Counted from the first letter of the stretch, positions 6,164 to 12,915 are shown. The stretch: 31,556 nt of DNA from an uncultured Parafilimonas sp. (GCA_937892395.1 CALAGJ010000157.1:1-31556); one strand, 5' to 3'. Program-made: numbers and translations. The notes: generated from the letters alone by a model not told the origin.

Positions 6164-6796
6164 TTAAAATGGCATCTCACCATCATCTTCTACAGCTCCA
6201 GCACTCGCCAATGCAGGTTCTGTAAGTTGATTTGTGGATGAAGATTTTAATTGAGGTAATACTGTTTCTTTCACCATTTTCTCAAGGAAGTCCATCATAT
6301 CGGTATCATCCCAAATATCAGCACCTTTTACTCTCACTTTTTTCAATTCAGGAAGCCCATTAGGTGTATCCTTTGTGTAAGCATGTTTTAATGCCTTACC
6401 ATTTTGAGTAATAAAAAGTATTGTTTTTTTCTTATCTCCTTCTACTTTCATAAATGGAGCAAGTGTGACTTGTTTGGTCAGGTCAGCATTGGGTAATGCT
6501 TTTAAAAATGAAGCCGCATAGCTGCTGCTGTAGTTGAATTGCAGTTGATAAATTACCCCATCTGCATCAACTGTTAATTGCCAAAACTTCATTTTTGTAC
6601 CTGCTACATCTGCTTCCCTCACAGAAATGTTGGTAAGCATACCACTTAAATGGTCGTAGAATTCCTCGTGTACCAACTTTCCGTTTTTATTGGCACGTTC
6701 TACACTTTTTTCAGACTTGTTTTGTAATTGTCTGCAAATTTTGCCGTTACTGATTGTTAAGTAGATGGCACTGTTTCTGTTTGATAATCCAGCCAT
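6164..6796 (-). CDS. Likely single-stranded DNA-binding protein
   Basis: A 210-residue protein with a beta-rich body (about 1-140, with KFWQLTVDADGVIYQLQF and KKKTILFITQNGKALK), a helical linker and a disordered C-terminus ending EDDGEMPF. An acidic tip ending in P-F is the hallmark of bacterial and phage SSBs, which use it to recruit partner proteins. The body is not an obvious OB-fold match to E. coli SSB, so this may be a phage-specific SSB. Location before a RecB-like nuclease and a helicase supports a replication or recombination role. Confidence 0.65.
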   Translation of the reverse strand: MAGLSNRNSAIYLTISNGKICRQLQNKSEKSVERANKNGKLVHEEFYDHLSGMLTNISVREADVAGTKMKFWQLTVDADGVIYQLQFNYSSSYAASFLKALPNADLTKQVTLAPFMKVEGDKKKTILFITQNGKALKHAYTKDTPNGLPELKKVRVKGADIWDDTDMMDFLEKMVKETVLPQLKSSSTNQLTEPALASAGAVEDDGEMPF

Positions 6797-6817
6797 AGTT
6801 TTAAATTTTTGTTGTTA

Positions 6818-7132
6818 TTAAATATTGAGAATTGCTTGTTTATTTAAGTAGCAAGAGTTTTCCTCTTCAGGCGGTTCTGCTTTACTGTCTGCATACAGCT
6901 CACCCCAATTGATAGCTTCTATTATTGTAATTAGTGGGTTGCCTTCTGCTTTATCCAGCAACTTGCTTATTTCAGCTACGTGTTTTCCCTCTTGATAAAT
7001 GTCCACTTCAATATTATCAATGCCGCCATCTTCAGGGTCGTAGTCTGCCGATACCACCATCGTTTGATTTACCACCAATTGCCCGAATTTTCTTTTTTCA
7101 GTGATTTGGTGTGAAAATGTTAATTTTGCCAT
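6818..7132 (-). CDS. Unknown small early protein
   Basis: A 104-residue protein starting MAKLTFSHQITEKRKFG. It has an acidic middle (DYDPEDGGIDNIEVDIY) and probably an alpha-beta fold. It has no transmembrane segment or signal peptide, and I recognise no motif. It sits in the early operon between the 77-residue unknown and the SSB-like gene, with short gaps of about 20 nt on both sides. Confidence 0.65.
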   Translation of the reverse strand: MAKLTFSHQITEKRKFGQLVVNQTMVVSADYDPEDGGIDNIEVDIYQEGKHVAEISKLLDKAEGNPLITIIEAINWGELYADSKAEPPEEENSCYLNKQAILNI

Positions 7133-7150
7133 GATGAAATTTTTATTTCG

Positions 7151-7384
7151 TTATGAAATGAAAGCCTGTTGAGTGATGATCAATGGGCTTTTTTTATATT
7201 CTTCTTCAGTATGCAGTGGAGGGTTTATAACCACGCCTTCAAACATCCCTTTTGCTTCTGCTATAGCAATTATTCCGTCTGCGGCATGCTTAAGCTTGTT
7301 ATCGTTCATAACCGCATGGAGCAACTTGCCTGTGAACTCTATCCGCTCTTGTGGCGATAGGTTTTCATAATTACTACAAATCAT
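7151..7384 (-). CDS. Unknown small early protein
   Basis: A 77-residue, mostly helical protein (LSPQERIEFTGKLLHAVMND, then IIAIAEAKGMFEG). I chose ATG 7384, which follows an A/T-rich leader. GTG 7405 is an in-frame alternative adding seven residues (KSNIFK). Function is unknown. It is the first gene after a 180-nt non-coding stretch that contains a palindrome, so it may head a separate transcript. Confidence 0.6.
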   Translation of the reverse strand: MICSNYENLSPQERIEFTGKLLHAVMNDNKLKHAADGIIAIAEAKGMFEGVVINPPLHTEEEYKKSPLIITQQAFIS

Positions 7385-7426
7385 TTTAAAAATATTTGAT
7401 TTCACAACCGCTATCGCTGCGGTCTA

Positions 7427-7445
7427 CAGGATTGTACAATTCCTG
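7427..7445. promoter_or_regulatory. Palindrome upstream of an early gene block
   Basis: ATTGTACAAT (7431-7440) is a perfect 10-bp palindrome. It is extended by CAGG on the left and TCCTG on the right with one unpaired base. It lies about 45 nt upstream of the ATG at 7384 and next to a second small inverted repeat (CCGC / GCGG, 7408-7422). It could be an operator or an RNA hairpin in the leader. No convincing TAnnTTTG box was found beside it. Confidence 0.35.
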
Positions 7446-7564
7446 TTATTCCACTGACTATGAAAGGCCCGATTCATTTATAAGATCGTTATCTCTTTTT
7501 TTAATAATACAGCGCTTAGAAAAGCACCGCCTGTACCCTTTTATTAACAACCAAACATGAAGTA

Positions 7565-7672
7565 TCAATCCTTTCTTTTCGCTTTTATAAATGCCATCGC
7601 AACCAACGCAACACAGCCTACCATAAAAGCAATAGCACTAACCGTATCAGAATAATAAAAGCCCATGTTCAT
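7565..7672 (-). CDS. 35-residue membrane protein
   Basis: A short gene starting ATG 7672 and ending TGA 7567-7565. The product begins MNMGFYYSDTVSAIAF, has one membrane segment (about residues 10-28, AIAFMVGCVALVAMAFI) and a basic tail KAKRKD. Its start overlaps the stop of the preceding membrane-protein gene as ATGA, the same coupling used elsewhere in this genome, which supports it as a real gene. Its role is unknown. Confidence 0.6.
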   Translation of the reverse strand: MNMGFYYSDTVSAIAFMVGCVALVAMAFIKAKRKD

Positions 7673-7914
7673 GAGCATGCGTTTTTATCGTTAATTATTT
7701 TTTTTGCCTCTTCCAAATTGGCTTCCATTTGGTCAATCATAGCCTGGTCTATGTAATTGATGTGCTTCATTAAATCAATGACACCATTACCATGACGGTC
7801 TATCAAGGCGCATACATCTTGCTTGTGCGGGTTAAAGTACCGGTACGTAATGGCTATTACAGAGGCTAAGAAGACGGCTATTGCTAACGTTATGGGCATA
7901 TTGTTAGGCATCAT
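7669..7914 (-). CDS. Small membrane-anchored protein
   Basis: An 81-residue protein with an N-terminal membrane segment (about 6-24, PITLAIAVFLASVIAITY), then a soluble charged helical tail with MIDQMEANLEEAKKIIND. A start at the second Met is equally possible. It lies between the HTH-like regulator and the 35-residue membrane protein, all coupled in one operon. Function is unknown. Position next to the regulator would suit an exclusion or lysogeny-related factor, but nothing in the sequence proves it. Confidence 0.6.
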   Translation of the reverse strand: MMPNNMPITLAIAVFLASVIAITYRYFNPHKQDVCALIDRHGNGVIDLMKHINYIDQAMIDQMEANLEEAKKIINDKNACS

Positions 7915-7934
7915 AACTTTTTGTTTTTTAAAAA

Positions 7935-8210
7935 TTAAGCTGATTTTATCAGGCCATTTGTTTTTGCTGGTGCTGTCAAAATATCTTCTTTCTTTAGGCT
8001 GGTATAAGCACTTATTGCATCAATTGATTCTATATTCATTAGCGTTTTTGATTTGCGCTTAACGGCCTTTTTGATGGCTTCTTCACTGACCCTAAGCGCT
8101 TTCGCCAGTTCAAGTCTGAGATTTAACTCAGAATCGATCATTTCTAAAATATCATTTGTTAAATACATTTGCGTACATTTGTCTGACAAAGGTAAAGCAC
8201 TATTTTCCAT
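7935..8210 (-). CDS. Small HTH-like phage regulator
   Basis: A 91-residue protein. The segment LRLELAKALRVSEEAIKKAVKRKSK (about 31-55) has the length and pattern of an XRE/Cro-type helix-turn-helix, and the segment after it (AISAYTSLKKEDIL) is typical of such regulators. It is the first gene of the early operon, and its start codon lies inside a perfect inverted repeat (8201-8221), so it probably represses itself and the genes behind it. The helix-turn-helix call is by eye and moderate. Confidence 0.6.
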   Translation of the reverse strand: MENSALPLSDKCTQMYLTNDILEMIDSELNLRLELAKALRVSEEAIKKAVKRKSKTLMNIESIDAISAYTSLKKEDILTAPAKTNGLIKSA

Positions 8211-8221
8211 ATTGGAAAATA
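8201..8221. promoter_or_regulatory. Perfect inverted repeat over the regulator start (operator candidate)
   Basis: TATTTTCC (8201-8208) and GGAAAATA (8214-8221) are exact inverted 8-bp arms with a 5-bp spacer. The regulator's ATG (8210-8208) lies within it. Two-fold symmetry with this spacing suits a dimeric HTH repressor acting at its own gene. A further 6-bp inverted repeat (TTTGTC / GACAAA, 8178-8190) lies inside the coding sequence. Confidence 0.5.
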
Positions 8222-8301
8222 AATGTCAAAATATTTTTGGACTTTTTTTAAAATATGTCTGATTGGGATATTTTTTGTCTTTTTGGGTAAAGGCCCGCAT
8301 T

Positions 8302-8330
8302 AAAAAACCCCGGCCATGACTAACCCGGGG
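8302..8330 (-). terminator. Intrinsic terminator after the lysis operon
   Basis: On the minus strand CCCCGG (8330-8325) pairs with CCGGGG (8313-8308) around an 11-nt loop and is followed by six T (8307-8302). It lies 28 nt past the hydrolase stop codon and ahead of the early operon, cleanly separating late from early transcription. The rest of 8211-8357 is A/T-rich, with no gene and no clear promoter match. Confidence 0.85.
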
Positions 8331-8357
8331 AAACAAAAATCAAAACATGAAAAAAAG

Positions 8358-8885
8358 TTACCCAGCTCCGTTGAATACAATCCCAGATGGGGCCAATTGT
8401 ATTTTGCGACAATTTCCTGGCTGCTTAATCTTATATTCGTGCCTCGCACCTATCAAATCCCTTTTGTTGAGCCTTATTATATTTGTATTGTCACTTTGAT
8501 TGCCGCCTAACCCATGATAATGCGTTTCATCTTCGCCCACATAAAGAGCCACATGGCCTCCGGAGCCACGCCTGAAAACCAAAACATCTCCTAACTTTAT
8601 CGTAGTTACCGGTTTCCCAAATTTTAGCCAGTTTCTTGCCCACAGCGGATTTGCGGGTACAGTCTTACCGGCCCTCTTTGCTACGATGGCCATAAACAAC
8701 CCACACCAAGGGATGGAATCAGCTTTGTAATCCTTTATACCCAGTTCATCGGCCCATGATAGAATCATGTCATTATTTGCGGTTCCAGGCTTTTCTTTAG
8801 TACCATACAAATTCAGTGCTTCTAAAAGCATTCTGGGGGCTGGCTCTTTCAACAGCCATTTGTAATTACTCGGTAGTGTCATCAT
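8358..8885 (-). CDS. Endolysin: TIGR02594-type peptidoglycan hydrolase
   Basis: A 175-residue enzyme of the CHAP/NlpC-P60-like TIGR02594 family, which cuts peptide bonds in the cell wall. Family landmarks are EALNLYGTKEKPG (about 22-34), catalytic C61 in IPWCGLF, KLGDVLVF (about 97-104), catalytic H111 in GGHVALYVG and GLGGNQSDN (about 125-133). I chose the tandem ATGs at 8885/8882, which overlap the holin stop as ATGATGA. The longer frame to 8981 lies inside the holin gene. No signal peptide is present, so it should depend on a holin for access to the wall. It is the last gene before a strong terminator. Confidence 0.9.
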   Translation of the reverse strand: MMTLPSNYKWLLKEPAPRMLLEALNLYGTKEKPGTANNDMILSWADELGIKDYKADSIPWCGLFMAIVAKRAGKTVPANPLWARNWLKFGKPVTTIKLGDVLVFRRGSGGHVALYVGEDETHYHGLGGNQSDNTNIIRLNKRDLIGARHEYKIKQPGNCRKIQLAPSGIVFNGAG

Positions 8886-9196
8886 AATTTTTTTGAAAGG
8901 TTCTTTACACCAGTTTTCAAAATATCGTATAAAATGAAAATTATACTGTCCCCAAAACGGCCAATTATCGGGCTGACCCATATTGCGAGGTCATCATGTT
9001 CGTAAGCCACGAGGGCAAACCAAACAACCCACGCACACGCTAAGGCGACCGTTGTATGAAGCAGAAAAGAAGCAACATCTAATTTCTTGTGCTGATTCAA
9101 TTCTGCTAATTTTGAACTAATCCCAATAATCAATCCACCCAAATAGATAACTATTTTACCGATGAGGTTTTGGGTTTCGTTATTTGCATCTCCCAT
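8882..9196 (-). CDS. Phage holin
   Basis: A 104-residue membrane protein with probably three membrane segments (about 10-27, 44-65 and 74-93) and a basic tail VKNLSKKL. Size, topology and direct coupling to the endolysin gene (shared ATGATGA) support a holin that lets the hydrolase reach the wall. Its ATG abuts the stop of the split small gene (TAA 9199-9197), so the lysis genes were originally a tight cluster. Confidence 0.75.
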   Translation of the reverse strand: MGDANNETQNLIGKIVIYLGGLIIGISSKLAELNQHKKLDVASFLLHTTVALACAWVVWFALVAYEHDDLAIWVSPIIGRFGDSIIFILYDILKTGVKNLSKKL

Positions 9197-9286
9197 TTAA
9201 TTAAGTATTATTTTAACTATAATTATTGCCGCAAGAGCATATTCATTCCACCCATACGATTCTGGATTAAAAAATAACTCGTCCAC
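9197..9286 (-). pseudogene. 3' part of a small lysis-cassette gene split by the TnpB remnant
   Basis: Minus-strand codons from 9286 to the TAA at 9199-9197 encode V-DELFFNPESYGWNEY followed by a hydrophobic tail (ALAAIIIVKIILN). The stop abuts the holin start with no gap. The frame joins exactly to the 5' part: codon V46 (9708-9706) and the valine at 9286-9284 share the trinucleotide CAC on the plus strand. Removing 9287-9708 restores a 74-residue protein with a C-terminal membrane segment. Confidence 0.65.
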
Positions 9287-9652
9287 AAAGCAAGTACGCA
9301 AATTATTCGTTCTTACAACAGCGTTTGCCTTGAAGATTTAAACATCAAAGGCATGATGCAGAATGAAAAACTTGCCCTTGCCATCGGTGAAGTAGGGTGG
9401 CACAAGTTCAAAACGATGCTGGAATACAAAGCCGAATGGCACGGAAAAAATATCCTGTACATTGGCAGATTTCAACCATCATCCAAATTGTGTTCACATT
9501 GCGGAACAATTTTTAAAGAACTAAGTTTGAAAGACAGGTCTTGGACTTGTCAATCTTGCGGCACTCATCACGAAAGGGATGAAAATGCTGCGAAAAATAT
9601 TAAGAGCTTCGGGCTTAGGATAAAGCCTTCAACCGTTAACGTGAGCCGTTAG
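9278..9652 (+). pseudogene. tnpB: 5'-truncated tnpB remnant
   Basis: The TnpB-like frame begins at about HKASTQIIRSYNSVCLEDL (from 9284) and runs through the zinc ribbon (CSHCG, then CQSCG) to ERDENAAKNI. It keeps the second and third RuvC acids (E of CLEDL, D of ERDEN) but lacks the N-terminal two-thirds, including the first catalytic aspartate, so it cannot be an active nuclease. The sequence (LEDLNIKGM, GWHKFKTMLEYKA) belongs to a different TnpB subgroup from the intact copy at 158-1306. A stop at 9275 closes the frame upstream. ATG 9353 is only an internal methionine. Confidence 0.88.
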
Positions 9653-9708
9653 GCTGTGCGTATGGGTTGAGAAGCCCACTCATCGCTTTGCGTGAGTGGG
9701 TAGTTCAC
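9287..9708 (+). mobile_element. Remnant IS200/IS605-type insertion, 422 bp
   Basis: The span contains the 3' part of a tnpB and an intact right end. It is flanked by CAC on the left (9284-9286) and ends in CAC (9706-9708). Deleting the 422 bp rejoins a phage reading frame exactly, so the left edge is probably within a few bases. IS200/IS605 elements insert next to a short fixed motif without target duplication. The shared CAC may be that motif, or chance. Confidence 0.7.
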
Positions 9709-9843
9709 TAGCGCATCACTTGCGTTGCCATCTGCTATTAACTCAACGGATTGAAGCAATGCGGCCCTTTTTGCAGGTGCTAAATCACTTGCCGTTACAT
9801 CTGCTGCAACTTCTGAATAACGATTAATTTGTTCTTGTGTCAT
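9649..9843 (-). CDS. 5' part of the split small gene, with transposon-derived tail
   Basis: The open frame gives 64 residues. Only the first 46 (MTQEQINRYSEVAADVTASD... to ASDALV) are phage-derived. The last 18 (NYPLTQSDEWASQPIRTA) are read from the right end of the TnpB remnant. The native helical N-terminus would have been followed by the membrane tail now stranded at 9197-9286. The start overlaps the previous stop as ATGA. The truncated product has lost its membrane segment and is probably not functional in its original way. The original role, perhaps a lysis regulator or spanin-like partner, is unknown. Confidence 0.65.
   Translation of the reverse strand: MTQEQINRYSEVAADVTASDLAPAKRAALLQSVELIADGNASDALVNYPLTQSDEWASQPIRTA
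9675..9708 (+). repeat. Right-end hairpin of the TnpB remnant
   Basis: CCCACTCA (9675-9682) pairs perfectly with TGAGTGGG (9693-9700) around TCGCTTTGCG, followed by TAGTTCAC. The loop is identical to that of the left-end hairpin at 81-90, and the tail matches the right end at 1304-1311 with one difference. The end is intact, so an omega-RNA-like transcript with a guide from 9709 onward is conceivable. Confidence 0.7.
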
Positions 9844-10085
9844 ATTGTTTCGTTTTCTCTTTTAATATAATCTTCGCCATTTCCCATAATAGTGGTAAGA
9901 ATTTCACCAATTAAAATTAGCCAACCCATTATTAGCAATTGGTCACTTTCTGTAACGCCAATTCTTGTAAGCGTACCTGTTGCAACCGTGCTGCCTGATA
10001 GTAGGTAAATAATCCTTTTGGTTATTCGATACCATGCAGGAGCGGGCTTTGACAGGTTTTTAATTGTAAATGTTGTTTTACTCAT
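9840..10085 (-). CDS. Small two-span membrane protein, second holin candidate
   Basis: An 81-residue protein (ATG 10085, overlapping the lipoprotein stop as ATGA) with two probable membrane segments (about 26-44 and 50-68) and a charged C-terminus GNGEDYIKRENETI. Its size, membrane topology and place in the lysis cassette fit a holin, antiholin or pinholin. The three-span protein at 8882-9196 is the stronger holin because it is coupled to the endolysin. An upstream ATG at 10109 would add eight residues. Confidence 0.6.
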   Translation of the reverse strand: MSKTTFTIKNLSKPAPAWYRITKRIIYLLSGSTVATGTLTRIGVTESDQLLIMGWLILIGEILTTIMGNGEDYIKRENETI

Positions 10086-11062
10086 TGCTGTATAAAATTT
10101 TTGTAACAAATTCCCGCATCATTCAAGGATTTATCTGCGTTATGAAGGGGGATAGCCGGATATTTTTCGCCCTTCGGATTACCCGAAAAGAAAATAAACC
10201 AATCTGTATTTTTCCAGGCATTTAAAATAACAGTGGTTAATGCACTGTCTCTAATGACCCGCTGTCCTGTTTCATTGCTTATTGTAGGCCGTTGAGTTAT
10301 ACTATCAACCCAACACCTTATAGGGGCCATGTTATTAGCCTCTTTATAATTCATCGCATACGTGTGAAGGTTCACGTATTTCAATCCCGGCATAACAGCA
10401 TAACGGCGCAATAGGGTATCAACCCTGCGACCCTGTACGGTCAAAACCTTGCCTTCTACTTGTCGGTTATACCAAAGGTTTAATCCATAAGAGGCTATGC
10501 CCCCGTTTACAACGGTAACACCGTATTCCTCACCTATCATAATTGCAGCCTCCAGCAAGTCGCAGTAATAATCCATTGACCATTTATGATAATTCGCTGT
10601 GTTGTTTTCTTCATTTGAAAAGACAACCAATACCGGTTTCTTAATAGAAACAGCCCATCTTAATACTACTTCAAACTGAATTTTAAATGTATCCATGTTG
10701 GGAACCGGTTGTGGAGTTTTCCCAAAACCGGTTCTGTAATCTATATTCAAGATTACCTCTTTTCCCCGATTTGCATAATCAATGTATCCTTTATCTGTAC
10801 CTGTTTTCAAAAAAGTCGGCATAAACAAATCATACCTAACCAAATCAGTACCGATACTATCGGCCACATCACATTTGTAACTAATGGGCCGGGTAACACT
10901 ATCTGTTACCCAAACGCCATGAGTGTAAATTTCAGGTAAAGGCAAACCGCTTCTGCCATCAGTCCTTGCATACTGCTCCTCCGGTGTTTCGGATGGCTGC
11001 TCTGGCCGGTGCCAGCAAGAAGATATGGCAATTATTGAGAATATATAAAATAGTTTTTTCAT
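10082..11062 (-). CDS. Lipoprotein resembling a TIM-barrel glycoside hydrolase
   Basis: A 326-residue protein with a lipoprotein signal (MKKLFYIFSIIAISSC, lipobox Cys16), so it should be exported and lipid-anchored. The body has alternating beta and alpha pieces like a TIM barrel. Two glutamates occur in the right context for a clan GH-A retaining glycosidase: E151 after VLVVFSN (strand-4 acid/base motif N-E) and E264 in RPTISNETG (strand-7 nucleophile), with H233-x-Y235 in between. I infer a hydrolase for a glycan, perhaps capsule, cell wall or an exclusion function. The family is not named with certainty. It lies between the fibre gene and the lysis genes and overlaps the next start by 4 nt. 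Confidence 0.6.
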   Translation of the reverse strand: MKKLFYIFSIIAISSCWHRPEQPSETPEEQYARTDGRSGLPLPEIYTHGVWVTDSVTRPISYKCDVADSIGTDLVRYDLFMPTFLKTGTDKGYIDYANRGKEVILNIDYRTGFGKTPQPVPNMDTFKIQFEVVLRWAVSIKKPVLVVFSNEENNTANYHKWSMDYYCDLLEAAIMIGEEYGVTVVNGGIASYGLNLWYNRQVEGKVLTVQGRRVDTLLRRYAVMPGLKYVNLHTYAMNYKEANNMAPIRCWVDSITQRPTISNETGQRVIRDSALTTVILNAWKNTDWFIFFSGNPKGEKYPAIPLHNADKSLNDAGICYKNFIQQ

Positions 11063-11068
11063 AGAATT

Positions 11069-12904
11069 TTAATTTGTACTTATGAATATCGAAAAACCCC
11101 TTATGGTAGCAGAAGCCGCTGTTGCATTATTCACGAGCCCGATGCTTAACAGGTCACCAGCCGCTACCGTAGTAGTAGTTGCATTGCTATACACACCTGC
11201 CGCCGCACTGGCTGCAAGTGTTATCTCTGTTGAAGTACTTGAGTTGTTTTTTCTGATAGTCAACACATAAGTACCACTGGCAGGTTGCGCAGTGCTTGTG
11301 TAAATGTAAAAGGCCCGTATTGTGCCACCAATCGCTATAGGCACCTGTCTGATACCTTCTGTGCTGCTAGCATTTGTAGGGCCGTTAATAATAAATTCAG
11401 TTGTGTTTGCAGCTGTTGAAACGCCTGCGCCTATTGCATGGCTTATTGTATAGCCTACATTAGTACTCAAACGGGTATTGTCAATAGTACCCGTTAAGTC
11501 TGTAGCTGGTATCGTTGCGGCGGCAGTAAAGCCACTGCCGTTACCCTTTACATAGCCATTCAGGGTTGTGGTCACATTAAATGTCCCAACCTCTGTTACA
11601 GGACTGTTGGAAACGCTAAAGCCTGATGGCATAGATAACCCAACCGATGTAACTGTACCGGAGCCAAAACCTGTGCTAAACCTATTCCAATTACTACCAT
11701 CATAGTAATAGTACCCTATTGTGTTGTCTGTCTGGTAAACGACTAAACTCGTAGCAGGTGCTGCAATTGCTTGTCTCTGTGATTCAGTCATTCGGGGGAA
11801 TAACACACCTTTGCTTGTAGAAGCAATTTCAAAAATTGCCGAACTTTCTAAATTCAGGGCATTGCCATTCCCTATTTTGAGTTGCCCGGTAGATATGTCA
11901 CCATATAATAAGAAAGATTGATAATTACCAAGTAAGAATTTGTTAGATATAGGAGAAGGAATAATAGCATGTCCTAACCTATCATTACCAATTAATATAT
12001 TATTGTTAGCAATGGAGCCCGTGCTATATGCGTTGTCTCCTATTCCTATATTATAGTTGCCAACGATGTTGGTACATGCTTCCGCACCAATTGAAATATT
12101 GCCCACGCCATTGTTATTGTTTCTGCCAGCCCCTATTCCTACGGCAACATTTCTGCTGCCAGAGCCTATTGAAGTTAGTGCGCTTCCTCCAATAGCTACA
12201 TTGGAAGAACCACTTACGCCTGATAGGGCGTTTTCCCCAATCGCAGTATTGTCATCTCCTGTATTGTTAGCAGCAGCATTCCAGCCTACAAATGTATTTC
12301 CGTTCTGGGTGGTAATAGACTGCCCAGCGGATTTTCCTACAAATGTATTAGCAGCACCGGATGTATTATTTAATCCAGCTTGATAACCAATGATTAAATT
12401 ATCAGCCCCAAAAGTTGTATTTTTCCCTGCTTCAAATCCCATAAATGTATTATTGTTTCCTCCTGTTGTCATATTTAAACCGGAATTTGTTCCGAACAAT
12501 GTATTACTGGGATGGCTATTTGCGCCTCTCCCAATTGTTGCACCTCCAATTTTTATATCATCGTCAAATCCAAATTCAAATCCATTCAAATCAACAAAGT
12601 TATTTTGTGTCATTTGACTTCCTGCAATCAATGTTTGCTGCCAAGTGGGGATGCTTCCTCCTGCCACATTTCTCCATCTGCCTCCATAACGATAATAAAG
12701 AAGCCCATCAGAGGGCAATACTCTTATCTGTGCGCTGGTATCAGTGGTTCGCAGCAGCGTAGTATCAAATACTGGCAAATGCAGCACTGTATCTGGCTTT
12801 ATTCTGTTGTGAATGACACCATAAGTATTGTTAGGTTTTATGTAAATCTGAGCGGACAATATGCCGGAACTCATGGTAAAAAGTAAAATTAAAATTTTTC
12901 GCAT
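11069..12904 (-). CDS. Beta-roll (YadA-head-like) tail fibre or adhesin with signal peptide
   Basis: A 611-residue protein starting at ATG 12904. Residues 1-19 (MRKILILLFTMSSGILSAQ) form a signal peptide typical of Bacteroidota. Residues about 134-310 are repeats of 14-28 residues with the pattern N-T/V-x-I/V-G-x-x-A (for example NTAIGENAL, NVAIGGSAL), the left-handed beta-roll of trimeric YadA/Hep-Hag heads. Then come a phage-fibre linker (GTVTSVGLSMPSGF, GYVKGNGSGF) and a C-terminal beta-rich domain probably for binding. There is no visible YadA-type membrane anchor. It may be a virion fibre or a surface adhesin made during lysogeny. The signal peptide argues for export. Confidence 0.75.
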   Translation of the reverse strand: MRKILILLFTMSSGILSAQIYIKPNNTYGVIHNRIKPDTVLHLPVFDTTLLRTTDTSAQIRVLPSDGLLYYRYGGRWRNVAGGSIPTWQQTLIAGSQMTQNNFVDLNGFEFGFDDDIKIGGATIGRGANSHPSNTLFGTNSGLNMTTGGNNNTFMGFEAGKNTTFGADNLIIGYQAGLNNTSGAANTFVGKSAGQSITTQNGNTFVGWNAAANNTGDDNTAIGENALSGVSGSSNVAIGGSALTSIGSGSRNVAVGIGAGRNNNNGVGNISIGAEACTNIVGNYNIGIGDNAYSTGSIANNNILIGNDRLGHAIIPSPISNKFLLGNYQSFLLYGDISTGQLKIGNGNALNLESSAIFEIASTSKGVLFPRMTESQRQAIAAPATSLVVYQTDNTIGYYYYDGSNWNRFSTGFGSGTVTSVGLSMPSGFSVSNSPVTEVGTFNVTTTLNGYVKGNGSGFTAAATIPATDLTGTIDNTRLSTNVGYTISHAIGAGVSTAANTTEFIINGPTNASSTEGIRQVPIAIGGTIRAFYIYTSTAQPASGTYVLTIRKNNSSTSTEITLAASAAAGVYSNATTTTVAAGDLLSIGLVNNATAASATIRGFSIFISTN

Positions 12905-12907
12905 GGC

Positions 12908-12915
12908 CAAAAATA
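12908..12915 (-). promoter_or_regulatory. TAnnTTTG box before the fibre gene
   Basis: TATTTTTG on the minus strand ends 3 nt before the fibre ATG at 12904. No TTTG lies at the expected -33 distance, and the region is very A/T-rich, so this may be chance. If real it would give the exported fibre its own, leaderless transcript. Confidence 0.25.

Noticed and set aside
9353..9652. Independent 99-residue zinc-ribbon gene starting at ATG 9353
   Set aside because: Clear TnpB sequence continues upstream of this ATG in the same frame to about 9284, so it is the 3' part of a truncated tnpB.
12057..12617. Long plus-strand frames opposite the beta-roll fibre
   Set aside because: They mirror the repetitive Gly/Asn/Thr codons of the fibre gene and have low-complexity Pro/Leu/Phe products typical of antisense shadows.
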